Assembly: GCF_003443895.1 (NCBI RefSeq)
Contig: NZ_QQOA01000033.1
Span: 19,791-83,790, forward strand
Source of the DNA: Paraburkholderia phosphatilytica
GTDB lineage: Bacteria > Pseudomonadota > Gammaproteobacteria > Burkholderiales > Burkholderiaceae
DNA: 64,000 nucleotides
Direction: 5' to 3'
Part shown: piece by piece, positions 1 through 7,773 of the stretch
Layout: every line of letters starts with the position of its first letter
How positions within the stretch are numbered: the first letter of the stretch is position 1
Made by a program: the position numbers and the translations under genes
Notes under the pieces: generated by a model
Told to the model about the DNA's origin: nothing
The model's input: the letters and a program-made list of their open reading frames with translations, nothing else
Database searches by the model: none

Positions 1-12
1 GCGCGGGTGTGA
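1..12 (+). other. possible 3' end of an upstream gene (boxC?)
   Basis: The first twelve bases read as three codons followed by TGA in the frame starting at base 1. This could be the end of a gene running in from the left. In several box clusters the dihydrodiol lyase gene boxC sits next to boxB, so boxC is a reasonable guess, but nothing in twelve bases can prove it. Confidence 0.2.
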
Positions 13-76
13 CGCGCCATCATCGCGCCGCCGCGCCGTGCCATGCACGACACACAACGAACCGACAGGAAACGAC

Positions 77-1504
77 ATGTCCACGATCAACTACAGCGAA
101 AAGATCCCGAACAACGTCAACCTCGCCGACGACCGGACGCTGCAACGCGCGCTCGAGCAATGGCAGCCGAACTTCCTGTCGTGGTGGGGCGACATGGGAC
201 CGGATGGCTCGCACGGCTACGACGTCTATCTGCGCACGGCCGTCAGCGTGGATCCGGGCGGCTGGGCGCATTTCGATCACGTGAAGATGCCCGACTACCG
301 CTGGGGCATTTTCCTCGCGCCGGGCGAAGCCGACCGCAAGATCCACTTCGGCGCGCACAAGGGCGAGGCCGCGTGGCATGACGTACCGGGCGAGCATCGC
401 GCGAACCTGCGCCGCATCATCGTCACGCAGGGCGACACCGAGCCGGCCTCCGTCGAGCAGCAGCGCCATCTCGGTCTCACGGCGCCGTCGATGTACGACC
501 TGCGCAACCTGTTCCAGGTGAATGTGGAAGAGGGCCGGCACCTGTGGGCGATGGTGTATCTGCTGCATCGCTACTTCGGACGCGATGGTCGTGAGGAAGC
601 CGAAGCATTGCTCGAACGCCGATCCGGCGATGACGACAATCCGCGCATTCTCGGCGCGTTCAACGAGCGCACGCCGGACTGGCTCGCGTTCTTCATGTTC
701 ACCTACTTCACCGATCGCGACGGCAAGTTCCAGCTGTCGGCGCTTGCGGAGTCGGGTTTCGATCCGCTCGCCCGCACGACGAAATTCATGCTGACGGAAG
801 AGGCGCATCACATGTTTGTCGGCGAATCGGGCGTGTCGCGCGTCGTGCAGCGCACTGCCCAGGTGATCAACGAACTGAACACCGACGATCCGGCGCGGCT
901 GCGCGCGGCCGGCGTGATCGATCTGGACACGCTGCAGCGCTACCTGAATTTCCACTACTCCGTCACGATCGACCTGTTCGGCGCGGACCAGTCGTCGAAC
1001 GCGGCGACGTTCTACAGCTCGGGTCTGAAGGGCCGCTACGAAGAGACCAAGCGCGACGACGACCATCAGCTCGAAGGCCAGTCGTACCGGCTGCTCGACG
1101 TGCAGGACGGCAGGCTCGTCGAACGCGAGGTGCCGATGTTGAACGCGATGAACGAGGTGCTGCGCGACGATTACATCAAGGACTCGGTGGCGGGCGTGAA
1201 CCGCTGGAACAAGGTGCTCGAGAAGGCCGGCATCGGCTTCCGGCTGACGGTGCCGCACAAGGCGTTCAATCGCCAGATCGGCACGTTCGCCGGCTTGCGC
1301 GTGTCGCCGGACGGCCGTGTGATCGATGCGGCCGAATGGGCCGCGAACGAAGCGAAGTGGCTGCCGACGCCGGAAGATCGCGCGTTCGTCGCGTCGCTGA
1401 TGGGCCGGGTGATCGAACCGGGCAAGTTCGCGAACTGGATCGCGCCGCCGGCGATGGGCATCAACCGTCAGCCGGTCGATTTCGAGTACGTGCGGTTCAA
1501 CTGA
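77..1504 (+). CDS. boxB: benzoyl-CoA 2,3-epoxidase, catalytic subunit BoxB
   Basis: BoxB is the non-haem di-iron oxygenase of the aerobic benzoyl-CoA pathway. It epoxidises benzoyl-CoA using electrons from BoxA. The 475-residue product has the family's usual length. It shows the ligand-type motifs EEGRHLW (E152 and H155) and LTEEAHHMF (E241/E242, H244/H245). The ATG at 77 is chosen because AGGAAA lies just upstream and the protein then begins MSTINYSEKIPNN, typical for BoxB; a longer in-frame start at 38 lacks a ribosome site. boxA follows after 43 bases on the same strand, so the two are very likely co-transcribed. The identity is clear from sequence; the activity is inferred from the family. 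Confidence 0.96.
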   Translation: MSTINYSEKIPNNVNLADDRTLQRALEQWQPNFLSWWGDMGPDGSHGYDVYLRTAVSVDPGGWAHFDHVKMPDYRWGIFLAPGEADRKIHFGAHKGEAAWHDVPGEHRANLRRIIVTQGDTEPASVEQQRHLGLTAPSMYDLRNLFQVNVEEGRHLWAMVYLLHRYFGRDGREEAEALLERRSGDDDNPRILGAFNERTPDWLAFFMFTYFTDRDGKFQLSALAESGFDPLARTTKFMLTEEAHHMFVGESGVSRVVQRTAQVINELNTDDPARLRAAGVIDLDTLQRYLNFHYSVTIDLFGADQSSNAATFYSSGLKGRYEETKRDDDHQLEGQSYRLLDVQDGRLVEREVPMLNAMNEVLRDDYIKDSVAGVNRWNKVLEKAGIGFRLTVPHKAFNRQIGTFAGLRVSPDGRVIDAAEWAANEAKWLPTPEDRAFVASLMGRVIEPGKFANWIAPPAMGINRQPVDFEYVRFN

Positions 1505-1547
1505 TCGCGCTTTGCATCACGGCATGAGGCATGAGAAGGAGACACGC

Positions 1548-2801
1548 ATGAACGCGCCAGAATCGGCCGATGTGCTGAGGCAGCACCTGATCGACCCGGA
1601 AATCTGCATTCGCTGCAATACCTGCGAAGAGACCTGTCCGATCGACGCGATCACGCACGACAGCAACAACTACGTCGTGAAGGCGGACGTGTGCAATGGC
1701 TGCATGGCGTGCGTGCCGCCGTGCCCGACCGGCGCGATCGACAACTGGCGGCTGGTGCTGAAAGCGGATGCGTATTCCGTCGACGAGCAACTGGGCTGGG
1801 ACGTGCTGCCCGAGCAGGGCACCACGGCGGCGCTCGCGCCGGCCGCCGTCGATACGAGTTCAGCAGCAGCGTCCACGCCGGATAACGCGATCGACGACCC
1901 GTCTCCGGAAGTGGACACCGTGCGCGGTTCGACGGTACCGCCGTGGTCGGCCGCGAAGCCGTACGTGAACCTGTACGCGCACAAGGCGCCGGTGAAGGCG
2001 ACGGTGGTCGGCAACTATCGTCTGACGGACGAAGCGACGGAAAGCGACATCCATCACATCGTGCTGGATTTCGGCACGATACCGTTTCCGGTGCTGGAAG
2101 GGCAGTCGATCGGCATCCTGCCGCCGGGCGCGAGCGCGGACGGGCGCGCGCACCACGCGCGGCAGTACTCGATCGCGAGTCCGCGCGACGGCGAGCGTCC
2201 GCGCTACAACAACGTGTCGCTCACCGTGAAGCGCGTGACCCAGGATCACGCGGGCGGTGCGACGGTCGGCGTCTGCTCGAACTATCTGTGCGATCTGAAG
2301 AAAGGCGATGCCGTCGACGTGATCGGCCCGTTCGGCAGCACCTTCCTGATGCCGAATCATCCGGACTCGCACCTGCTGATGATCTGCACGGGCACCGGCT
2401 CCGCGCCGATGCGAGCGATGACCGAGTACCGGCGCCGTCGCCGGCTGAAAGGCGCGACCGGCAAGCTGCTGCTGTTCTTCGGCGCGCGCACGAAGGAAGA
2501 GCTGCCTTATTTCGGACCCCTCGTGAATCTGCCGAAGGACTTCATCGACACGAATCTCGCGTTTTCACGCACGCCTGGGCAGCCGAAACGCTACGTGCAG
2601 GACGCGATGCGCGAGCGCGCCGCGGATGTCGCGCAGCTGCTGAAGGACGCGAACACGTACATTTACGTGTGCGGCCTGAAAGGCATGGAGGACGGCGTGC
2701 TGCAGGCGCTGAAGGATGTCGCCGAGCGTCATGGGCTGAACTGGGAGACCCTGTGGCAGACGCTCAAGCGCGAAGGGCGGCTGCATCTGGAGACGTACTG
2801 A
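1548..2801 (+). CDS. boxA: benzoyl-CoA 2,3-epoxidase, reductase subunit BoxA
   Basis: BoxA passes electrons from NADPH to BoxB. The 417-residue protein begins with a two-cluster ferredoxin domain: CIRCNTCEETCP near residue 22 and CNGCMACVPPCP near residue 52. A low-complexity, alanine-rich linker follows, then a ferredoxin-NADP reductase-like half with the flavin motif RQYSIAS and the nucleotide motif GTGSAPMRAM. The ATG at 1548 is preceded by GAAGGAG at 1535-1541, a strong ribosome site; an in-frame ATG at 1512 has none. The site extends to AGGAGACA, which is fully complementary to the candidate small RNA at 61529-61586. Confidence 0.96.
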   Translation: MNAPESADVLRQHLIDPEICIRCNTCEETCPIDAITHDSNNYVVKADVCNGCMACVPPCPTGAIDNWRLVLKADAYSVDEQLGWDVLPEQGTTAALAPAAVDTSSAAASTPDNAIDDPSPEVDTVRGSTVPPWSAAKPYVNLYAHKAPVKATVVGNYRLTDEATESDIHHIVLDFGTIPFPVLEGQSIGILPPGASADGRAHHARQYSIASPRDGERPRYNNVSLTVKRVTQDHAGGATVGVCSNYLCDLKKGDAVDVIGPFGSTFLMPNHPDSHLLMICTGTGSAPMRAMTEYRRRRRLKGATGKLLLFFGARTKEELPYFGPLVNLPKDFIDTNLAFSRTPGQPKRYVQDAMRERAADVAQLLKDANTYIYVCGLKGMEDGVLQALKDVAERHGLNWETLWQTLKREGRLHLETY

Positions 2802-2825
2802 GCAGCCTGGCGGGCCGCTCTCATC

Positions 2826-3002
2826 TCAGCTTGTGACGTGCGTCAGCAACGTGCGAGCGAACGGAATCAGATGTTCGCCGCCGAGCATCCCCAGCAGGCC
2901 GATCAGCGCCACCGTCGGCGGCGCCGGCGAGCGCACGCCGATCAGGTTGTACAGCAGGCCCACCGCGAGTCCCGCGGCCAGTGAGATCAGATACGGTTTC
3001 AT
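2826..3002 (-). CDS. XapX domain small membrane protein
   Basis: This 58-residue protein starts MKPYLISLAAGLAVGLLYN and continues IGVRSPAPPTVALIGLLGML. That is the XapX pattern: a hydrophobic helix, a short RSPAPP turn, then a second helix. It is predicted to be a two-helix inner-membrane protein; the family function is unknown. It lies 16 bases downstream of the oxidoreductase gene at 3019-3984 on the same strand, so they probably form an operon. It converges with boxA, leaving a 24-base gap. The gene is short and easily missed by automatic calling. Confidence 0.85.
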   Translation of the reverse strand: MKPYLISLAAGLAVGLLYNLIGVRSPAPPTVALIGLLGMLGGEHLIPFARTLLTHVTS

Positions 3003-3018
3003 GACGAGGCGCCTGGCT

Positions 3019-3984
3019 TCACATGTTGATCACGACGCGGCCACGCGTGCCGCCTGCCACCGCGCCATACGCGGCGCGCGCATCGTCGAGTGGGAAACGC
3101 TGCGCGATCACGGGCGCTTCGAACTGCCCGGCGTCGAAGCCTTTGGCGATCTCCGTCATCAGCGCGGCCGATTCGGTCACGCCGAGCTTCGCGCTGTCCG
3201 CCCCGAGCAGTTGTGTCTCGTTGTGATAGAAGTCGATCAGATCGAATTCGACGCGGCGTTTGCCCGTCGCGCTGATCTCGACGACGCGGCCGCGCCGGCG
3301 TGCGAGGCTCAGCGCCAGTTCGAACGCGACGCCGCCCACGGCGTCGTACACGACATCTGCGCCTTGTCCTTCGGTGAGTGATCGCACGGCTTGCACTGCG
3401 CCGTCGCCGAACGACACGTAGTGGTCGATCAGGCGCCCAGCCGGCGAGTTCGCATCCGGCATGCTGCGATCGACGGCGATCACGCGCGCGCCGCGCGCCT
3501 TCGCGATCTGCGTGACCGCGCCGCCCACGCCGCCGGACGCGCCGATCACCGCAATTGTCTCGCCCTGCGCGAGCTGCGCGAATTCGACTGTCCCGAGCCA
3601 TGCCACGACGAAGTTCACGCCGATCGATGCAGCCTGCTCGTGCGTCAGCACTTTCGGTTTGCGGCTCAACGCGGCGATCGGAATCTCGATGAATTCCGCG
3701 TGCGTGCCATCGCGCGTGAAGCCGATGTCGCCGCCGGTGCCCCACACGTCGACGCCGAGCCACACGGCCGGACCCTTGACCACGACGCCGCTGAAATCGC
3801 GGCCCGGCACGCGCGGCAAGGTCGTGTGGCCGAAATGACCCGACACGTTCTTTACGTCGCTGGGATTCACCGACGCGCTCTTCACCTGCACGAGCACGTT
3901 GCCGGGCACGGGTTCGGGCGTCGGCAGATCGACGACGGCAAGCGTATCGGGCTGGCCGAACTGCGTGATCTGGATGGCTTTCAT
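3019..3984 (-). CDS. NADPH:quinone oxidoreductase, zinc-independent MDR family
   Basis: The 321-residue product is a medium-chain dehydrogenase/reductase of the quinone oxidoreductase type. It starts MKAIQITQFGQPDTL and has the GroES-like N-terminal half (VPGRDFSGVVV near residue 65) and the Rossmann segment VIGASGGVGGAVTQIAKARG near residue 150. The structural-zinc cysteine cluster of alcohol dehydrogenases is absent, which supports a quinone or enone reductase. The ATG at 3984 is preferred because AGGAG precedes it; an upstream in-frame start at 4074 adds 30 residues unlike the family. The physiological substrate cannot be told. The XapX gene follows in the same transcript. Confidence 0.85.
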   Translation of the reverse strand: MKAIQITQFGQPDTLAVVDLPTPEPVPGNVLVQVKSASVNPSDVKNVSGHFGHTTLPRVPGRDFSGVVVKGPAVWLGVDVWGTGGDIGFTRDGTHAEFIEIPIAALSRKPKVLTHEQAASIGVNFVVAWLGTVEFAQLAQGETIAVIGASGGVGGAVTQIAKARGARVIAVDRSMPDANSPAGRLIDHYVSFGDGAVQAVRSLTEGQGADVVYDAVGGVAFELALSLARRRGRVVEISATGKRRVEFDLIDFYHNETQLLGADSAKLGVTESAALMTEIAKGFDAGQFEAPVIAQRFPLDDARAAYGAVAGGTRGRVVINM

Positions 3985-4173
3985 CGGATGAACTCCTGGA
4001 TTCGATCGGACTGAGTGGGCTGCATGCATCGATTGAAGTCCGCAGCGTTGAATCGCAGTGTAGGGCGGACGCACGCGACCGTCTGGACAAGGACTTTCGA
4101 ATTCCGGACAAGGCGTTGGCGCGAGGCGGCACCGCTATACTGCATGGATCGAAAATCACAGTGGAGAGACATC

Positions 4174-4602
4174 ATGCGAACCAGCGCGCGCAACCAGTTT
4201 GGCGGAGCCGTCACGGCGGTCAAGGCCGGCGCCGTCAACGACGAGATCACGCTGAAAAGCAGCGACGGCCTCGAGATCGTCGCGGTGATCACGCACGGCA
4301 GCGCCGCGTCGCTCGGCCTCGCCGCCGGCAAGCCGGCCATCGCACTCGTGAAGGCTTCGTCGGTGATCGTGATGGCCGATGACGCGAGCGGCAAGACGTC
4401 GGCGCGCAACTGCATCGCGGGCACGGTATCGTCGGTCACGAAAGGGGCGGTCAATTCCGAAGTGGTGATCGCGGCACAGGGCGGCGCTCAGGTCGCGGCG
4501 ATCATCACGAACGAAAGCGCCGACCGTCTCGGGCTCGCGAAGGGCGCGGCGGCGTCGGCGATCTTCAAGGCGTCGAGCGTGATCGTCGCGGTCGACGACT
4601 GA
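4174..4602 (+). CDS. molybdopterin/molybdate-binding Mop protein with two TOBE domains
   Basis: The 142-residue protein consists of two Mop (TOBE) repeats of about 70 residues: MRTSARNQFGGAVTAVKAGAVNDEITL and then ARNCIAGTVSSVTKGAVNSEVVI. Each repeat ends with a KASSVIV segment. Such proteins bind molybdate at repeat interfaces and act as cytoplasmic molybdenum stores or buffers. The ATG at 4174 follows GGAGAG at 4163-4168. The gene stands alone, but neighbours at 5894, 6481 and 7204 are also molybdenum-related, supporting a role in molybdenum homeostasis. Confidence 0.9.
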   Translation: MRTSARNQFGGAVTAVKAGAVNDEITLKSSDGLEIVAVITHGSAASLGLAAGKPAIALVKASSVIVMADDASGKTSARNCIAGTVSSVTKGAVNSEVVIAAQGGAQVAAIITNESADRLGLAKGAAASAIFKASSVIVAVDD

Positions 4603-4628
4603 TCGCGGCGCGACGCGCGACTCAACGC

Positions 4629-4649
4629 GCCGTTGCTTAAGGCAACGGC
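4629..4649. terminator. inverted repeat between convergent genes
   Basis: GCCGTTGC and GCAACGGC form an 8-bp stem around a 5-base loop in the 47-base gap between the Mop gene (plus) and the lipoprotein gene (minus). There is no clear T-run on either side, so it may be a weak bidirectional terminator. Confidence 0.45.
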
Positions 4650-5708
4650 TCAACGCAACGGCAAGATCCGCAGCGCGCTGACCCCCGACGTTCCCGACGC
4701 GCGATCCACCACGACGAGGCGGTTGCGCGGCGCATCCACCGCGATGCCGCGGGCCTGCTGGAAGTCGTTCGCGAGCACGCTCGTCGTGCCATCGGCCGCG
4801 ATCGCGCAGACGCCAGTCGCGCCGCATTTCGTGAAGAGCCGGCCGTCGGGCGCGGCCGCGAGCAGATCCGGCGCGTCGACATGTGCGAACGCGGCGCCCG
4901 ATACCGCCGGTTGCGCCATCGAGAGCAACGTGGCGAGACTCGCGCGCTGGATCGTGTTCTGCGCCTGATCGGACACGTACACGTTGTCGCCCGCCACCGC
5001 GACGCCGACCGGCTTCACGAGGTCGACGACCAGATCGCGTTCGTTCGCGGTGCCCGTCACCGGATCGTAGGTGATGAGACTCAGGCCGCCGTGCTCCGGC
5101 TCGTTGCCGTTTTTCACGAACCACGTCGACAGCAGCTTGCCGCGGCCGAGCGACGCGAGGCCGAGCCGGCGCCGCGTCGGATCGATGCCGGTGAGCTGGA
5201 TCAAGGCGTCGCCGCCCGTCGTCGCGGTGGGCGGCGCGGCGACGAACACCGCGCTGGCGGTGCCGAAGCCGAAGCGCTCGATCAGGAGCGTGCCGGCGTC
5301 GTCGAAGGCGATCTGGCTCAAGCTCGTCGGCTGGCCGGGAACGGGCGGCAGCGTCGCGTAGGACGTGAAGCGCGTGCCGTCGGCGGATTGCAGCACGCTG
5401 TTGGTGTTTTCGTCGGTGACGAAGAGCGCCCCGTCCGTGGCGCGGACCGCGAGACCGTTCGGCTTCGCGGCGATCGCGATGCGTTGCGGTGTGACGGGGG
5501 GCAGGGGCGCGGCGTTGGTGCTGGTCGAAGCCGCAACGGGGGAATGCGCCGGCGTTGCGGGCGGTGCGGAACTGCAGGCCGCTGTCAGCGCGACCACCGC
5601 GGCGGCGAGTGTGGCCGCGCCGATGCGGGCCGCATGCATTTTAGTGCTCACAGCGCTCGCATTCTGTACCGTTGCGCCGCCTGTTTGTCGCCGCGTTGCC
5701 ATCGCCAT
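4650..5708 (-). CDS. lipoprotein with predicted beta-propeller (NHL-like repeats)
   Basis: The 352-residue product has a basic N-terminus, a hydrophobic stretch (ATLAAAVVALTAAC) ending in a lipobox-like LTAAC at about residue 46, and an alanine/threonine/proline-rich spacer. The rest repeats strands of the type PNGLAVRATDGALFVTDENTN and GVAVAGDNVYVSDQAQN, as in NHL or SMP-30-like beta-propellers. It is probably anchored in the outer or inner membrane facing the periplasm. The ATG at 5708 follows GGAGA with 7-base spacing; an internal ATG at 5639 would give a more usual signal length. The ligand or partner is unknown. It lies divergent to the molybdopterin oxidoreductase gene, separated by 185 bases. 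Confidence 0.7.
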   Translation of the reverse strand: MAMATRRQTGGATVQNASAVSTKMHAARIGAATLAAAVVALTAACSSAPPATPAHSPVAASTSTNAAPLPPVTPQRIAIAAKPNGLAVRATDGALFVTDENTNSVLQSADGTRFTSYATLPPVPGQPTSLSQIAFDDAGTLLIERFGFGTASAVFVAAPPTATTGGDALIQLTGIDPTRRRLGLASLGRGKLLSTWFVKNGNEPEHGGLSLITYDPVTGTANERDLVVDLVKPVGVAVAGDNVYVSDQAQNTIQRASLATLLSMAQPAVSGAAFAHVDAPDLLAAAPDGRLFTKCGATGVCAIAADGTTSVLANDFQQARGIAVDAPRNRLVVVDRASGTSGVSALRILPLR

Positions 5709-5893
5709 GCTGGGTTCTCCGTCGCCGCGGGCCGCCGCGGTCTGTGTATTTCGAAAGTCTGCATATTAGGGCATGCGTGTTGCGGGATGGCCGATATACG
5801 ACGGTCCGCGTGTTCGCTGTGCTCCGGCAGCGTAATATACCGATCGATACAGCGCGGAGCACGCTGCTCCGTCGTGCCGCTGGAGACGCGCCC

Positions 5894-6388
5894 ATGAGCC
5901 TTGCCACCCCTCGCCTCGACAACCCGTCGCCGCTCGCCATCGACGGCATGCTCGCCGTGACCGGCGCCGTCATCCGGCCGCTTGCGCTGTCGGTCGACGA
6001 ACTCCGCGGCTTCGCGTGCGCGCACGCCGACGGCTTCGACCTGCGCTGCTATACGAGCGGCCGCTTCATCCGCCAGGTCGGCAACTATCGGGGCGTGCTG
6101 CTGAAGGAGCTGATCGACAAGGCGGGGCTGCGCAACGAGAAGCCGGGCGATTTCAAGCGGACTGTCTTCATCGCGGTCGCGCACGACGGCTACGCGGTCA
6201 CGTTTTCGTGGCACGAGCTGTTCAACACGCCAGTCGGCGAGCGTGCACTGGTGGCCTGCGAATGCGACGGCAAGCCGCTCAGCAGCGACGACGGCGCGCC
6301 GATCCTGTTCTCCGGCGGCGACATCGTGCCGGCGCCGCGCCACGTGAAGCGGCTTGCACGCGTCGTCGTGCAGGTGCTGAGCGTTTGA
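5894..6388 (+). CDS. molybdopterin-dependent oxidoreductase (sulfite-oxidase fold) domain protein
   Basis: The 164-residue protein is a single molybdopterin-binding domain of the sulfite oxidase/YedY superfamily. It has LAVTGAVIRPLALSVDEL near the start, then the conserved stretches YRGVLLKELIDKAG and FIAVAHDGYAVTFSWHELF. The N-terminal part carrying the usual molybdenum-ligand cysteine context is very short (one candidate cysteine in FDLRCYTSGRF). Its length is about half of a full catalytic subunit, and there is no Tat signal, so it may be cytoplasmic or non-catalytic. The ATG at 5894 follows GGAG at 5882-5885. Confidence 0.75.
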   Translation: MSLATPRLDNPSPLAIDGMLAVTGAVIRPLALSVDELRGFACAHADGFDLRCYTSGRFIRQVGNYRGVLLKELIDKAGLRNEKPGDFKRTVFIAVAHDGYAVTFSWHELFNTPVGERALVACECDGKPLSSDDGAPILFSGGDIVPAPRHVKRLARVVVQVLSV

Positions 6389-6480
6389 CGTCTGCTCAGA
6401 TGCCTGCTCGATGCCCGCGCCCGGCCGGATGAATTTTGGCGCGCTGCGTGCCGTTCGCGGCGCGGCGTAACATCGGCACC

Positions 6481-7149
6481 ATGTCCGATGCGCGAGCGCC
6501 GTCCGTCATGTCCCACGATGCCCATCCGTCTTCGCCCGAATCCGGGACCGCGGCCGCGCCCGCTGCCAGCGGCGCCCGCGCCGCACAGCTGACGGACGAA
6601 GCGCCGGCGCACAGCCGGTCCGACGATACGGTGCTGTTCGCGCGTCTGATCGCCGCGCGCGAGGTGCGCGGCGAACTGCCGCTGCTCGGGCTCGCGCCGG
6701 CCCAGCTCGATGCGCTGTTTGCCCGGCATTTCCCCTGGTCGACCTTGCATCGCGAGGCCACGAACGCCGTGTTGCCGCCGTTGCTCGACGCCGGTCACGC
6801 CGGCTTCGTCGCGGCGCTGCGCACGCTGCTGCTCGAACACGCGGCCACGCAGCCGCTCGCCGACGATGCGTACTGCGTTGCATCGATCGTCGCGCACGCG
6901 TGTCTGCGGCCCGATCACCTGTGGCGCGATCTCGGTCTCGATGGCCGCGACGACGTCACGCGGATGCTGACGCGATATTTTCCGTCGCTGATCGCGCGCA
7001 ACACCGAGGGGCTGCGCTGGAAGAAGTTTCTCGCCCGCGAGCTCGCGTATGCGCAGGGCACCGAGCCCGGACCGGCGCCCGGCTGTCCGGCGTGCGAGGA
7101 CTTCGGCTTCTGCTTCGCCGACGCCGCGGCGAAGGGCGCTACGTCATAA
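6481..7149 (+). CDS. NifQ-family protein lacking the first cluster cysteine
   Basis: NifQ carries a molybdenum-iron-sulfur cluster and donates molybdenum for nitrogenase cofactor assembly. The C-terminal half here matches the family well: RPDHLWRDLGLDGRDDV, RYFPSLIARNT and RWKKFLARELAYAQG. It ends with GCPACEDFGFCF. The family motif is C-x4-C-x2-C-x5-C; the last three cysteines are present, but the first position is glycine. The N-terminal 40 residues are low complexity. No ribosome site is clear; ATG 6481 is chosen, with 6436 and 6508 as alternatives. There are no nif structural genes in the window, and it sits next to Mop- and ModE-like genes, so a general molybdenum role is as likely as nitrogen fixation. 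Confidence 0.8.
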   Translation: MSDARAPSVMSHDAHPSSPESGTAAAPAASGARAAQLTDEAPAHSRSDDTVLFARLIAAREVRGELPLLGLAPAQLDALFARHFPWSTLHREATNAVLPPLLDAGHAGFVAALRTLLLEHAATQPLADDAYCVASIVAHACLRPDHLWRDLGLDGRDDVTRMLTRYFPSLIARNTEGLRWKKFLARELAYAQGTEPGPAPGCPACEDFGFCFADAAAKGATS

Positions 7150-7203
7150 CCCTGGCCCGGTTTCGCAATCCGCGCTTCAGGTGCGTCGTGTATGCTTCTG
7201 CGC

Positions 7204-7656
7204 ATGACCACACCACGCTCTCCGCTCAAAGCTGCCGCATCGGCAGCAGCTGCGTCGCGTCCGAATCCGGACGCGGCTGGCGGCGCGCTGCCGGACGAAC
7301 ACGTGGCCTCGGCGCCAGAGGTGCGCTTCAGGATGCGGATCCGTCATGGCGAGACCGTCGCGCTCGGTCCCGGCAAGGTCGCGCTGCTCGAGGCCGTGCG
7401 CGAGCATGGCTCGATTTCGGCGGCGGCGCGCAGCCTCGACATGTCGTACCGGCGCGCGTGGCTCCTGATGGATGAGCTGAACCGCTCGCTGAAGGAGCCG
7501 GCCGTCGTGTCCGGTACGGGCGGGCAGAGCGGCGGCGGCAGTACGCTGACGCTGGTGGGCGAGGAAATCGTCCGGCTGTATCGCGACATCGAAACGCAGG
7601 CTTATGCAGCGTGCGCGGCGCAGATTGCCGCGTTGTCGGACATGATCCGCGGTTGA
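7204..7656 (+). CDS. ModE-type winged-helix regulator without molybdate-binding domain
   Basis: The 150-residue protein has a low-complexity N-terminal 35 residues, then a single LysR/ModE-like winged helix: VALLEAVREHGSISAAARSL followed by MSYRRAWLLMDELNRS. This is the helix-turn-helix of ModE. The C-terminal Mop domains of full ModE are missing, so molybdenum may be sensed by a partner, possibly the separate Mop protein at 4174. It starts 54 bases after the NifQ-like gene and may be co-transcribed with it. ATG 7204 is preferred over 7192; neither has a strong ribosome site. Its last codons merge into a tandem repeat. Confidence 0.82.
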   Translation: MTTPRSPLKAAASAAAASRPNPDAAGGALPDEHVASAPEVRFRMRIRHGETVALGPGKVALLEAVREHGSISAAARSLDMSYRRAWLLMDELNRSLKEPAVVSGTGGQSGGGSTLTLVGEEIVRLYRDIETQAYAACAAQIAALSDMIRG

Positions 7657-7716
7657 GTGCGCGGTTGAGTGCGCGGTTGAGTGCGCGGTTGAGTCGAGGT
7701 TGAGTCGCAGTTGAGT
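7647..7716 (+). repeat. 12-bp tandem repeat over the stop codon of the ModE-like gene
   Basis: Four 12-base units (GCGCGGTTGAGT; the first starts CC) run from 7647 to 7694, followed by two 11-base variants ending GGTTGAGT and AGTTGAGT at 7705 and 7716. Every unit carries TGA; the first supplies the stop codon at 7654-7656. Unit number could change by slippage without changing the protein. Confidence 0.9.
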
Positions 7717-7773
7717 ATTCAACGCCCCGACCGCGGGCGCATGCAGGTGTCTGCTTCCACGAGGAGCCAACCG

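Noticed and set aside
20..1258. Long open frame antisense to boxB
   Set aside because: It is the mirror frame of a high-GC gene; composition is Arg/His/Val-rich without any family feature.
5765..5850. AT-rich GATATAC and GTAATATAC segments as a ModE box
   Set aside because: They do not form the spaced inverted CGTTATATA-type dyad expected of ModE; too weak to claim.
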